A stretch of DNA of 64,000 nucleotides from Neomesorhizobium albiziae (GTDB lineage: Bacteria > Pseudomonadota > Alphaproteobacteria > Rhizobiales > Rhizobiaceae). A program made the position numbers and the translations under genes. Shown here piece by piece: positions 1-7,857 of the stretch. The notes under the pieces are model-generated. The model did not search any database, was not told where the DNA came from, and saw only the letters and a program-made list of their open reading frames with translations. Numbering within the stretch: the stretch's first letter is position 1; each line of letters opens with the position of its first letter. The DNA lies in NCBI RefSeq assembly GCF_900114255.1, contig NZ_FOSL01000018.1:1-64000 (forward strand), read 5' to 3'.

Positions 1-1
1 G

Positions 2-346
2 CCAATCAACGGCGAGTGCTTCCGCGCCTATGTCGAGCAGCAGCTCGTACCGGTGCTCAGGCCCGGCGACATCGTCGTGATGGACAATCTCGGCTCCCAC
101 AAGTCGGCAGCCGTCCGGCAAATGATCCGCGCCGCCGACGCCAGGCTTTGGTACCTGCCGCCCTACTCGCCAGACCTCAACCCGATCGAACAGGCTTTCG
201 CCAAGATCAAGCATTGGATGCGCCTCGCACAGAAGCGAACCATTGAGGATACCTGGCGAGATGTCGGCAACCTCGCCGCAAACATCGAGCCCCACGAATG
301 CTCCAACTACTTCGCAAACGCCGGATACGCTTCTGTCAAAACCTGA
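2..346 (+). CDS. IS630-family transposase, 3' fragment
   Basis: C-terminal part of a DDE transposase. The reading frame is open to the left edge of the window, so the 5' end is cut by the window and the start is unknown. The visible part has the second catalytic Asp in VVMDNLGSHK and the third acidic residue in the PYSPDLNPIEQAF block, the usual IS630/DDE_3 signature, followed by a helical tail. It would cut and rejoin the ends of its own element in the cytoplasm. The frame ends at 346 just before a CTAGA sequence. I could not see a terminal inverted repeat or target duplication inside the window, so the right element boundary is not placed. Whether the copy is intact upstream cannot be told. 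Confidence 0.85.
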   Translation, partial: PINGECFRAYVEQQLVPVLRPGDIVVMDNLGSHKSAAVRQMIRAADARLWYLPPYSPDLNPIEQAFAKIKHWMRLAQKRTIEDTWRDVGNLAANIEPHECSNYFANAGYASVKT

Positions 347-357
347 AATGCTCTAGA

Positions 358-1245
358 TCACCACGGCCGATACCATCCCTCCAGCACCGTCTGGTTGTCG
401 CGATGATTCCCGCCCAGCGTGGCTGCGTAGTAGGCAACGGCTGCGCCGATCGCCAGCGCGGCGGCGGCGAGGAATGCCGCGATCACAGAGGCGTGTCGAG
501 CACGCTCGGCTGCTTCTCGCGCCTGCGTCTCGATTGCGCGTGCCTGCTCAACCAGCTGGTCGACGCGAGTGGACGCCTCTTCCGGCGAAACACCGGTCCG
601 CGACGCGACGGTTGCCACCAGATAGTCCCGGTCGGCCGGATCGATCTGGTCGCCGGTGGCGGCGGTAAGCAGAATGCGCCCGATAGCCTGGCGATCCTCC
701 TCGGTCGCCGCTGCGGCGTCTGGCCGCCCGCGAAGTGTCCGGTCAACGAGCAGAGCCGAAGGGTCCATCGCGTCGACAGCCTGGCCCGCCGCGGAAGCCG
801 CAGCGGTCGCGGTTTGGCCGGCAACTTTTGCCGCTCCCATCGCGCCTGACAGTGCGATGCCGGCCGCCACGAGCGTTGCGAGGCCCCACATGACAAGCCC
901 GTTGGAGCCGTCGCGAATGTCCGATTCCGCTTCGGTTGCGTCGCCGACCCTGCGGCGCATGCGGCCGGTCAGATAGCCACCGCAAAGCGATGCGGTGATT
1001 TGAACCCAAAGGATCCAGAGGCCACCGACGACGGAGATCCAGAACAATGACGCGGATTGGCCTTCGCGGGCCGAAGTCATGGACAGGCCTATCGCCGAGC
1101 CGAAGGTCAAAAGCACGAAGGAAATTGCGCTGGCCACCACGACGCCGGCCAGGATCGCGGGCCAATCGATATAGGAAGCTCCGGTGTCGCGCGCTCCGGC
1201 TTCCTCGACGACGGTCTCACGACCACTTGTTTGTGAAATTGTCAT
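358..1245 (-). CDS. Membrane protein of the PhnA-like rhizobial family, unknown function
   Basis: A 295-residue protein without a function I can name. Hydrophobic segments lie at about residues 28-52, 65-90, 118-142 and 250-275. Between the last two is a soluble, charged stretch (about 160-245) rich in Ala and Arg that looks helical. Similar proteins in rhizobia are annotated as PhnA-like, but I see no zinc-finger or phosphonate-related motif. The ATG at 1243-1245 is preceded by GGAGGA at good spacing. A 24-residue membrane peptide is encoded directly upstream on the same strand, its stop 13 bases before this start, so the two are probably one transcript. The location next to a transposase end says nothing about its role. 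Confidence 0.6.
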   Translation of the reverse strand: MTISQTSGRETVVEEAGARDTGASYIDWPAILAGVVVASAISFVLLTFGSAIGLSMTSAREGQSASLFWISVVGGLWILWVQITASLCGGYLTGRMRRRVGDATEAESDIRDGSNGLVMWGLATLVAAGIALSGAMGAAKVAGQTATAAASAAGQAVDAMDPSALLVDRTLRGRPDAAAATEEDRQAIGRILLTAATGDQIDPADRDYLVATVASRTGVSPEEASTRVDQLVEQARAIETQAREAAERARHASVIAAFLAAAALAIGAAVAYYAATLGGNHRDNQTVLEGWYRPW

Positions 1246-1257
1246 GTTGTCCTCCGA

Positions 1258-1332
1258 TCAGCGCAGGCCGAGCGCGGACAATATGAACAGGACGACGACG
1301 ACGAGACCGACGAGATAGATGATACCGTGCAT
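1258..1332 (-). CDS. 24-residue membrane peptide
   Basis: The predicted peptide is a single hydrophobic helix (MHGIIYLVGLVVVVLFILSA, then LGLR) with a short positively charged end. A strong ribosome-binding site, GGAGGAC (plus-strand 1339-1345), lies six bases before the ATG. Its stop is followed immediately by the GGAGGA of the 295-residue membrane protein, so the two are likely co-translated. From memory, near-identical short peptides occur in front of similar genes in other rhizobia; that was not checked here. The role is unknown; it could be a membrane-inserted partner or regulator of the downstream protein. It is too short for most gene callers. Confidence 0.6.
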   Translation of the reverse strand: MHGIIYLVGLVVVVLFILSALGLR

Positions 1333-1480
1333 TGCATAGTCCTCCATTAGGTCTCTCTGATAACCGGCTCATGGAGACATTGTTCCGCCGCAATTCGATC
1401 GCCCCCCATCTGGCTGATGAGTTGCTGTTCGCCGTGGAGCAGAAGGTGCCGATCTTTCGATGGTTGAGATTGCGCGACTG

Positions 1481-1503
1481 ATCTCCCCCCTCGAGGGGGA
1501 GAT
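1481..1503. repeat. Short CTCCCC/GGGGAG palindrome
   Basis: Near-perfect dyad with ATCTCCCCC and GGGGGAGAT arms around CTCGAG, in the 212-base gap between the membrane peptide and the aminotransferase gene. It has the same CTCCCC/GGGGAG stem as the repeats at 9620-9690, 10334-10558 and 63918-63961. No gene or other signal is visible in the rest of this gap. Confidence 0.55.
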
Positions 1504-1557
1504 GGCAGCCAGAGAGGTGCGCGCCAGTAAGCGCATGCTCTCCCAGGCAATGTTGCC

Positions 1558-2745
1558 TCAGTTATTTCTTAAAAAATTCCCGATCCTGTCGATCGCCCGC
1601 AGGATGTTCTCTTCCGAGTTGGCGTAGGAGAGGCGGATATAACCTTCGCCGAGGATGCCGAAATCCGGGCCGCCGATCAGCGCCACGCCGGCTTCCTCTA
1701 GCAGCGCGGAGGCCAGCTTCTTGGCTTTCCAGCGAGTCCCGGAGACATTGGGGAAGGCATAGAAGGCGCCTTTCGGCGTGATGCAGGAGACACCCGGCAG
1801 TCCGTTCAGCCCTTCAACCACCACCTTCCGGCGGCGGTCGAAGGCCTGCATCATCTTGTCGACCTCGTCCTGTGGGCCGTCGATCGCGGCGATGCCGGCA
1901 AACTGGGCGGGCGCGTTGACGCAGGACCAGCAATTCACCGCCAGCTTGCGCACCTTGTCGTAGAGGTGGCTGCTATCCGGCGTGTTCGGCCAGATCGACC
2001 AGCCCATGCGCCAGCCGGTCATCGCCCAGGTCTTCGACCAGCCGTTGAGCACGATGAGGCGCTCGCGGATCTCCGGGAACTGCAGAAGCGAGCAATGCGT
2101 CTCGCCGTCATAGGTCATCACGTCGTAGATTTCGTCCGACAGGATGGCGACATGCGGATGCGCTTGCAGGCCCTTCACCAGCTTCTCGATCTCGGCGTGC
2201 GGGGTGACGCCGCCGGTCGGATTGGCCGGCGAGTTGAGGATCAGGAGCCTGGTCTGAGGCGAAATCAGCGAAAGCGTTTCGTCGGCCGAAAAGGCAAAGC
2301 CGTTCTCCTCGCGGATCGGCACAGGAACCGGCTTGGCGCCGGTAAACTCGATCATAGAGCGGTAGATCGGAAAGCCGGGGTCGGGATAGAGGATTTCGGC
2401 GCCGGGTTCGCCGAACATGATGATTGCCGCATACATGGTGGGCTTGCCGCCCGGCAGGATCATGACATTTTCCGGCGATACCTCGATGCCGGTGGTGGAG
2501 AGCGTGCGCCGCACCACCGCCTCGCGGGTGGCCAGAAGCCCGGTCGCCGGCGTGTAGCCGTGGTGGCCGTCGCGCAGCGCCTTGATCGCAGCCTCCACGA
2601 TATGGGCCGGCGTTTTGAAATCCGGCTGGCCGATGCCGAGATTGACGATGTCCTCGCCTTGCGCGGCAAGGGCGGTTGCCCGCGCCAGCACGGCAAAGGC
2701 GTTTTCTTCGCCGAGGCGATCGAAGGCGGGAACGGTGTGGAGCAT
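1558..2745 (-). CDS. PLP-dependent class I/II aminotransferase
   Basis: A 395-residue fold-type I aminotransferase, the usual length for aspartate/aromatic-type enzymes, cytoplasmic. Visible landmarks are the N-terminal GIGQPDF (38-44), a GYTPATG substrate loop, NSPANPTGG with the PLP-contacting Asn175, SDEIYD with Asp204 for the pyridine nitrogen, and the Schiff-base lysine K238 in NGWSKTWAMTGWRMGW. It transfers an amino group between an amino acid and a 2-oxo acid; the donor cannot be read from sequence. It stands alone, with repeats on both sides and no pathway partner adjacent. The GWSKTW form (rather than SFSKTF) and GWRMGW are typical of a branch often annotated simply as pyridoxal phosphate-dependent aminotransferase. 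Confidence 0.9.
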   Translation of the reverse strand: MLHTVPAFDRLGEENAFAVLARATALAAQGEDIVNLGIGQPDFKTPAHIVEAAIKALRDGHHGYTPATGLLATREAVVRRTLSTTGIEVSPENVMILPGGKPTMYAAIIMFGEPGAEILYPDPGFPIYRSMIEFTGAKPVPVPIREENGFAFSADETLSLISPQTRLLILNSPANPTGGVTPHAEIEKLVKGLQAHPHVAILSDEIYDVMTYDGETHCSLLQFPEIRERLIVLNGWSKTWAMTGWRMGWSIWPNTPDSSHLYDKVRKLAVNCWSCVNAPAQFAGIAAIDGPQDEVDKMMQAFDRRRKVVVEGLNGLPGVSCITPKGAFYAFPNVSGTRWKAKKLASALLEEAGVALIGGPDFGILGEGYIRLSYANSEENILRAIDRIGNFLRNN

Positions 2746-2769
2746 TCTGTTGACCCGGATTGGTGCTAG

Positions 2770-2815
2770 CGCATGAGCCTGAAAACCGGTTCCGGTTCGC
2801 CAGGGATCATGCGCG
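2770..2815. repeat. Interspersed palindrome with GCGCATGA/TCATGCGC arms
   Basis: Eight-base inverted arms enclose a segment with AAAACCGGTTCCGGTT, related to the AAAAGTGGGAACCGGTTTT palindromes at 12825-12985. It lies in the 181-base gap between two divergent genes (aminotransferase and GNAT). Any promoters for the two genes must lie beside it; none is obvious. Confidence 0.5.
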
Positions 2816-2926
2816 GATTCAAAGTCTTACAGCGCCTTTGCGCGTCTGAGTGAAGCGCTGCGCTATAATGGCGGCAGGCATTTTTGAAAGTGTCCGCTTC
2901 GCCTGTCAAACGCAAAGGAATTTCCG

Positions 2927-3622
2927 GTGTCCGACGATTTGAAGAACTGGCAGCCGCGTCCGCGCCCCAGGCGCAAGGTTCTGGAAGGCCGCTACGTCCG
3001 GCTGGAGCCGCTCAGCGCTGAAAAACATGGCGACGGGTTGTTCGAAGCGGCGACCGCCGGCAATGCCGACGACCGCTTCCGCTGGCTCGGCGAATACACG
3101 CCGCAAAGCCGCGCCGCCTTCCAGCCTTGGCTGGAAAAGGCCGAGGCGAGCGAGGACCCGCTCTATTTCACCGTCATCGACAAGGCATCCGGCAAGGTCG
3201 CCGGGCGGCAGACTTTCCTGCGCATCGACCCGGCCAACGGCGCCATCGAGATCGGCCACATCCACTGGGGGCCGCTGATGCAGCGCAGGCCCGCCGCCAC
3301 CGAGGCGCACTATCTGTTCATGCGTCACATTTTCGACGATCTCGGCTACCGACGCTGGGAGTGGAAGTGCAACAACCGCAACGAGCCTTCCAAGCGCGCC
3401 GCATTGCGTTTCGGGTTCCAGCCGGAAGGGGTTTTTCGCCAAGCCATGGTGATCAAGGGAGAAAACCGCGACACCGCTTGGTTTTCGATCATCGACAAGG
3501 AATGGCCGGCCTTGCGCAAGGCCTATGAGGCGTGGCTCGATCCGGCTAACTTCGACGCCCAGGGCCAGCAGAAGCAGCGGCTGGAAGAGATGCGGGCGAG
3601 CATCGGACCGAAAAGTGCGTAG
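2927..3622 (+). CDS. GNAT-family N-acetyltransferase (RimJ/RimL type)
   Basis: A 231-residue acetyltransferase of the GNAT_3/RimJ-like class, expected to move acetyl from acetyl-CoA to an amino group in the cytoplasm. The opening RYVRLEPLSAEKHG strand-helix, the central GAIEIGHIHWGPLMQRRPAATEAHYL acceptor/CoA region read in pieces, and the late NEPSKRAALRFGFQPEG (the Asn-Ser/Arg-Ala-LGF CoA-binding helix) are characteristic. The start is a GTG at 2927 with AAAGGA just upstream. The last codons (IGPKSA and stop) are formed by the left arm of the interspersed repeat that begins at 3600, so the C-terminus was probably replaced or extended when the repeat landed. Substrate unknown. Confidence 0.85.
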   Translation: MSDDLKNWQPRPRPRRKVLEGRYVRLEPLSAEKHGDGLFEAATAGNADDRFRWLGEYTPQSRAAFQPWLEKAEASEDPLYFTVIDKASGKVAGRQTFLRIDPANGAIEIGHIHWGPLMQRRPAATEAHYLFMRHIFDDLGYRRWEWKCNNRNEPSKRAALRFGFQPEGVFRQAMVIKGENRDTAWFSIIDKEWPALRKAYEAWLDPANFDAQGQQKQRLEEMRASIGPKSA

Positions 3623-3696
3623 CGGTTTTCGGAAAAATCCGATGCTGAAACAAAGGATAGAGCAGCGAAGGCGATTCTGATCTAGCGTTCGCTGCT
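3600..3696. repeat. Composite two-hairpin interspersed repeat, copy 1
   Basis: First hairpin 3600-3645 has GCATCGGA/TCCGATGC arms around a CCGAAAAGTGCG...CGGTTTTCGG core. Second hairpin 3661-3696 has AGCAGCGAA/TTCGCTGCT arms. The whole unit is repeated in inverted orientation at 15309-15408 with few differences. It overlaps the stop codon of the preceding acetyltransferase gene and ends about 25 bases before the CDF exporter gene. Confidence 0.8.
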
Positions 3697-3720
3697 GCTG
3701 GCCGGTTAGGAGAACAACGC

Positions 3721-4674
3721 ATGGCGCATGCACACGGCCACGACCATGGCGGCGGCCATGCGGGCCACAGCCATGCCGGCCACGACCATGGCTCCGGCAC
3801 GACGGACAAGACACGCGTCCTGATCGCCGCCTGCCTGACCGGCGGCTTCATGATCGCCGAGGCGGCCGGCGGCCTTCTCACCGGCTCGCTGGCGCTGCTG
3901 GCGGATGCCGGCCACATGCTCACCGATTCTATTGCGCTGTGGCTTGCCTGGTACGCATTCAAGCTGGCGGAGCGGCCAGCGACGCAACGACTGACCTATG
4001 GATTCGGACGGGTCAAGACGCTGGTCGCTTACACCAACGGCATCACCATCTTTGCCGTCGCGGTGTGGATCGTTTACGAGGCGGCGCGCCGCTTCATCGA
4101 GCCCGCCCCTGTACTGGCCGGACCGATGCTCGTCGTTGCGGTGCTGGGCCTGTTGGTCAATATCGCCGGCTTCCTGGTCCTGCATGGCGGCGACCGCGAT
4201 AGCCTCAACATGCGCGGCGCCGTTGTGCATGTGCTGGGCGATCTCCTGGGCTCCGTCGCAGCGATCATCGCCGCCCTTGTCATCATGTGGACCGGCTGGA
4301 CGCCGATCGATCCGATCCTGTCGGTATTGGTCGCGCTGCTCATCCTGTCCACAGCCTGGGCGCTGATGCGCGACGCGGCCCATGTGCTGCTCGAAGGGGT
4401 TCCGGCCAATCTCGACCGCGACGCCATCGCGGCCGATGTCGTGAAAGGCGTGCCCGGTGTCCGCAACATCCACCATATGCATGTCTGGTCGCTTGACGGG
4501 GCAAACAACATGGCGACGCTCCATGCCTGCCTCGACGAGGGGGTGGACGCGCATGGCGCGGTCAGGGCCATCAAGGAAAGGCTTGCGCAAAGCCACGGCA
4601 TCGACCATGCCACTGTGGAACCGGAATATGGCGAATGCGCCGACGGGCACGCCGACGAACAACATCACCACTAG
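3721..4674 (+). CDS. Cation diffusion facilitator family metal efflux transporter
   Basis: A 317-residue inner-membrane CDF exporter of the CzcD/DmeF type, using the proton gradient to expel Zn2+, Co2+, Ni2+ or similar. The N-terminus (residues 2-24) is a metal-binding His-rich tail (AHAHGHDHGGGHAGHSH...). Six membrane helices follow. The transport-site pattern is visible as LLADAGHMLTD in helix 2 and HVLGDLLGS in helix 5, giving the His/Asp tetrad. The cytoplasmic C-terminal domain carries HHMHVWSLDG and ends in another His cluster (ADEQHHH). The gene stands between a repeat and an SDR gene 10 bases downstream. A second His-rich metal exporter, NicO, lies 2 kb away; the specific metal is not resolved by sequence. 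Confidence 0.92.
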   Translation: MAHAHGHDHGGGHAGHSHAGHDHGSGTTDKTRVLIAACLTGGFMIAEAAGGLLTGSLALLADAGHMLTDSIALWLAWYAFKLAERPATQRLTYGFGRVKTLVAYTNGITIFAVAVWIVYEAARRFIEPAPVLAGPMLVVAVLGLLVNIAGFLVLHGGDRDSLNMRGAVVHVLGDLLGSVAAIIAALVIMWTGWTPIDPILSVLVALLILSTAWALMRDAAHVLLEGVPANLDRDAIAADVVKGVPGVRNIHHMHVWSLDGANNMATLHACLDEGVDAHGAVRAIKERLAQSHGIDHATVEPEYGECADGHADEQHHH

Positions 4675-4684
4675 GGAAACACGC

Positions 4685-5443
4685 ATGGCAGGCAGGCTGA
4701 AGGGAAAGATCGCCGTGGTTACCGCGGCAGGGCAGGGGATCGGCCGGGCAATCGCGGAGGCTTTCGTGGCCGAAGGCGCCACCGTGCATGCCTCCGACCT
4801 CGACCGCTCCAAGCTCGAGGGGCTGGCGCGCGCCAGGAAGTCCAAGCTCGACGTGATGTCGACGCGCGCCGTCGAAGCCTATGCGCAAAAGATCGGCCCC
4901 ATCGATATTCTGGTCAACGTCGCCGGCTACGTGCATCACGGCACCGTGCTCGAAACAAGCGAGAAGGACTGGGATTTTTCCTTCGACCTCAACGTGAAGT
5001 CGATGCACCGCACGATCCGCGCCTTTCTGCCCGGCATGCTGGCGCGGGCCAAGGAAAACGGAAGCTCCGGCTCGATCGTCAACCTTTCCTCCGGCGCGTC
5101 GTCCATCAAGGGCGCGCCCAACCGCTACGCCTACGGCGCCACCAAGGCCGCCGTCATCGGCCTCACCAAGTCGGTCGCCATGGATTTCATCCGGCAAGGC
5201 ATCCGCTGCAACGCGATCTGCCCCGGCACCGTGCGTTCGCCCTCCTGGGAGGGCCGGGTCGAGGATCTCGGCAAGACCGCCGGCGGCACCGACAAGGCGA
5301 TGGAAATGTTCGTCTCGCGCCAGCCGATGGGCCGCGTCGGCGAAGCTTCGGAGATCGCGGCACTTGCGCTTTACCTGGCCGCGGACGAATCCGCCTTCAC
5401 CACGGGAACGGCCATTCCCATCGATGGCGGCTGGACGCTGTGA
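4685..5443 (+). CDS. SDR-family oxidoreductase, BDH2/DHRS6-like
   Basis: A 252-residue classical short-chain dehydrogenase, NAD-dependent and cytoplasmic. The dinucleotide motif TAAGQGIG (13-20), NVAG (78-81), the Ser of NLSSGAS and catalytic Tyr150-x3-Lys154 in YAYGATK are present; the protein ends in IDGGWTL. The block GYVHHGTVLETSEKDWDFSF and the later GIRCNAICPGTVRSPS closely resemble mammalian BDH2/DHRS6; bacterial relatives are often annotated as 2-keto-3-deoxy-L-fuconate or hydroxybutyrate dehydrogenases. The start at 4685 was preferred over an upstream in-frame extension that runs inside the CDF gene. It shares a TGATG overlap with the next small gene and is probably in one operon with the DenD-like gene, which suggests sugar-acid oxidation. 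Confidence 0.88.
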   Translation: MAGRLKGKIAVVTAAGQGIGRAIAEAFVAEGATVHASDLDRSKLEGLARARKSKLDVMSTRAVEAYAQKIGPIDILVNVAGYVHHGTVLETSEKDWDFSFDLNVKSMHRTIRAFLPGMLARAKENGSSGSIVNLSSGASSIKGAPNRYAYGATKAAVIGLTKSVAMDFIRQGIRCNAICPGTVRSPSWEGRVEDLGKTAGGTDKAMEMFVSRQPMGRVGEASEIAALALYLAADESAFTTGTAIPIDGGWTL

Positions 5444-5643
5444 TGGGAAGCAACCGCGGCGCCGCCATCGCGGCGGCAATCATCCTGGCCGTCTTCGGGA
5501 CCGCCTTCTATTACATGCCGACCATCGTGCTGGCGGTCGGCAATGTGTCGCCGGCGGCGGCCTTCGCCGTCGCGGTGCTTTTCGTGGCGGCTTTCTTCCT
5601 GGTGTTCTGGCTGCGCGGACGAAGCCAGAGGGGGAAAGACTGA
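5443..5643 (+). CDS. 66-residue two-helix membrane protein
   Basis: A small inner-membrane protein with two hydrophobic helices, about residues 7-30 and 36-59, and a short basic tail (RGRSQRGKD). It starts with ATG inside the TGATG overlap with the SDR stop codon and ends two bases before the next ATG, so the three genes look translationally coupled. No enzyme or transporter motif is visible. Its position between two soluble dehydrogenases suggests a membrane helper, for instance for uptake of their substrate, but that is only inference. Confidence 0.65.
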   Translation: MGSNRGAAIAAAIILAVFGTAFYYMPTIVLAVGNVSPAAAFAVAVLFVAAFFLVFWLRGRSQRGKD

Positions 5644-5644
5644 C

Positions 5645-6616
5645 ATGCGCATCCTGATCACGGGGGCCGCCGGAATGGTGGGTCGCAAGCTCGCCGCCCG
5701 CCTGCACAAGGACGGCTCGCTCGCCGGCCGCAAGATCACCGCGCTCGACCTGCACGACATCGTGCCGACCGACACGCTTTCCATGGAAGACGCACATGTC
5801 GCCATCCATGTCGGCGACCTCTCCGAGGCGGGTGCTGCGGCCAGGCTGGTGGAGCAGAAGCCGGACGCGATCTTCCACCTCGCCGGCATCGTTTCGGGCG
5901 AGGCGGAAGCCAATTTCGACCTAGGCTACCGCGTCAATCTCGACGGCACCCGCGCTCTGTTCGACGCCATCCGGCTCGCCGATTACAGGCCGCGCGTCAT
6001 CTTCACCTCGTCAATCGCGGTGTTCGGCGCGCCGTTCCCAGATGTCATTTCCGACGATTTCCACCAGACGCCGCTCACCTCCTACGGCACCCAGAAGCTG
6101 ATGGGCGAGGCGCTGCTTGCCGACTATACCAGGCGCGGCTTCTTCGACGGCATCGGCATCCGCCTGCCCACCATCTGCGTACGGCCGGGCAAACCAAACA
6201 AGGCGGCGTCCGGCTTCTTCTCGGGCATCATCCGCGAGCCGCTGAACGGCGTCGAGGCGATCCTGCCGGTGCCGCGCTCTGTGGTGCACACCCACGCCAG
6301 CCCGCGCTCGGCGGTCGGCTTCTTGATCCATGCCGCCGGCATCGACGGCGACGCCGTCGGGCCGCGCCGCAACCTCACCATGCCGGGCGTGGCCGTCAGC
6401 GTCGGCGAGCAGATCGAGGCGCTTGAGCGCATCGCCGGCGCCGATGTGGCGGGACTGATCCGCGAGGAAACGGACGAGACGATCTGGTCGATCGTGAAGG
6501 GCTGGCCGACCCGCTTCGAGGCCACGCGGGCAAGGGCGCTCGGCTTCACCGCCGAGGAGAACTTCGACGATATCGTGCGGGTCCATATCGAGGACGAACT
6601 GGGCAGGACGATATAG
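5645..6616 (+). CDS. denD: D-erythronate dehydrogenase-like NAD-dependent epimerase/dehydratase family protein
   Basis: A 323-residue extended SDR, the usual length of the DenD family, which oxidises D-erythronate at C2 with NAD+. The Rossmann motif GAAGMVG (7-13), the Ser/Thr of FTSSIAVFG and catalytic Tyr147-x3-Lys151 in SYGTQKLMGE are visible. The following stretch RLPTICVRPGKPNKAASGFF is the family's best-recognised block. The start at 5645 follows the previous stop by one base; an upstream in-frame extension overlaps the small membrane gene and was rejected. The kinase and decarboxylase/isomerase genes usually paired with denD for erythronate use are absent here, so the real substrate in this operon may differ. 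Confidence 0.85.
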   Translation: MRILITGAAGMVGRKLAARLHKDGSLAGRKITALDLHDIVPTDTLSMEDAHVAIHVGDLSEAGAAARLVEQKPDAIFHLAGIVSGEAEANFDLGYRVNLDGTRALFDAIRLADYRPRVIFTSSIAVFGAPFPDVISDDFHQTPLTSYGTQKLMGEALLADYTRRGFFDGIGIRLPTICVRPGKPNKAASGFFSGIIREPLNGVEAILPVPRSVVHTHASPRSAVGFLIHAAGIDGDAVGPRRNLTMPGVAVSVGEQIEALERIAGADVAGLIREETDETIWSIVKGWPTRFEATRARALGFTAEENFDDIVRVHIEDELGRTI

Positions 6617-6622
6617 CCGGCG

Positions 6623-6644
6623 CGTCGCAAGATAAGAGGCGACG
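6623..6644 (+). terminator. Weak stem-loop between convergent genes
   Basis: CGTCGC and GCGACG arms around a ten-base loop lie in the 58-base gap between the ends of the DenD-like gene and the NicO gene. There is no clear T-run, so this is only a possible bidirectional terminator. Confidence 0.3.
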
Positions 6645-6674
6645 TGGGGCGCTGTTGGTCAGGCTGCGATCTTC

Positions 6675-7856
6675 TCAAGCCGTCAGGCTTGCGCTGAGCA
6701 ACAACAGCCCCATCAGCATCACCAGTGCGGCGCCGCCGATCTCGAAGGCTGAATGCACGCGGTTGCCCATGCGGCCGTCGCCGGCGAAGTACACCGCCCA
6801 GTTCTTCGCGGTGACGGCAAGCGTGGCGAGGATCGAGACGGTGATCGCGGTGCCGATCGCCATCGCCACCACCGACAGGATGCCGCCGGCCCACAGGCCG
6901 TTGAGGAAGGCGAACGACAGGACGATCAGCGCGCCCGAGCAGGGGCGGATGCCGACGGCGGCGACTGCCGACCAGGCGGCGCGCCAATCGAAGCGGTCGC
7001 CCGACAGAAGTGCTGGATCGGGCGCATGCGAATGGCCGCAGGTCTCGCAGACCTCGCCGGGGGCATGTGCATGGCCGTGATGGTCGTGGTGCGCGTGGGC
7101 CGAGGCATGCGCGTGCGAGTGGTCGTGATGCGCATGGTCGTGGCCGGCGTGAGCATGCGCCTCGTGGCTGTGGCTGTGCGCGCCGGAGTGCGCGTGGCTG
7201 TGTGCGTGTGCGGCATGCGAATGCCCGTGAGAATGCGAATGCGCATGCCCGTGTGCATGGGCATGCGCGGCCGAAAGGCTGTAGGCCGGGTTGGCCCCGA
7301 ACAGTCCGCGCACCAGCGGCCCGGCCTTGCGCCACAAGAGCCAGGCGCCGAATGCGGTGATCATCGCGTAGCTCACGGTTTCCAGGAACCAGGTGGCGTC
7401 GGTCATCGAGATCGACGTTCCGCGCAGCACCAGGAAGACCAGCGTCATCACGGCGATCGCAGTCGCGGCCTGCAGGAAGGCGGAGACGAAGGACAAGAAG
7501 ATGCCACGGCGCAGCGCCACTTCGTTGGCGAGCATGTAGGACGAAATCACCGCCTTGCCGTGGCCGGGGCCGGCTGCGTGGAAGATGCCGTAGACGAAGG
7601 AAAGGCCGACCAGCAGCCACAGCTTCGAGCCATCCCCGCGCATCGCCTTCAGCGCGCCGGTCAGCTCGCGATAGAAAGCCTGCTGCTGCACGTTGATCCA
7701 GTTCAGCCATCCGGCGAACAGCCCGGTCGACGGCAAGGTCGCCTCGTTAGCGCCGATGCCGAGTGAGCTTTGCGCATGCGCGGGGGCGAGGAAATGCGTG
7801 GCGATGTAGGAAAGCGCCAGCAACGCAAACACGATGCGGATGAAGGTCTTGCTCAT
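6675..7856 (-). CDS. NicO-family nickel/cobalt exporter with long His-rich loop
   Basis: A 393-residue inner-membrane protein of the NicO/RcnA class, exporting Ni2+ and/or Co2+. An N-terminal signal-like helix (1-28) is followed by the hallmark FHAAGPGHGKAVISSY (92-107), where the His/Asp-like metal path starts. A hydrophilic loop at 198-277 holds about 34 His residues in HxH repeats and ends in CETC (270-273), a likely metal-collecting domain. The C-terminal half has the second family motif GIRPCSGALIVLSFA. The start follows the DUF1007 gene's stop by one base, so the two are co-translated; DUF1007 and NicO proteins commonly occur together. Regulation is not visible. Confidence 0.9.
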   Translation of the reverse strand: MSKTFIRIVFALLALSYIATHFLAPAHAQSSLGIGANEATLPSTGLFAGWLNWINVQQQAFYRELTGALKAMRGDGSKLWLLVGLSFVYGIFHAAGPGHGKAVISSYMLANEVALRRGIFLSFVSAFLQAATAIAVMTLVFLVLRGTSISMTDATWFLETVSYAMITAFGAWLLWRKAGPLVRGLFGANPAYSLSAAHAHAHGHAHSHSHGHSHAAHAHSHAHSGAHSHSHEAHAHAGHDHAHHDHSHAHASAHAHHDHHGHAHAPGEVCETCGHSHAPDPALLSGDRFDWRAAWSAVAAVGIRPCSGALIVLSFAFLNGLWAGGILSVVAMAIGTAITVSILATLAVTAKNWAVYFAGDGRMGNRVHSAFEIGGAALVMLMGLLLLSASLTA

Positions 7857-7857
7857 G

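Noticed and set aside
1347-1550. 67-residue minus-strand frame in the gap before the aminotransferase
   Set aside because: It covers the CTCGAG palindrome and has no ribosome site or conserved pattern.
3706-4845. 379-residue minus-strand open frame
   Set aside because: Antisense to the CDF exporter and the SDR gene; His/Asp-rich because it mirrors them.
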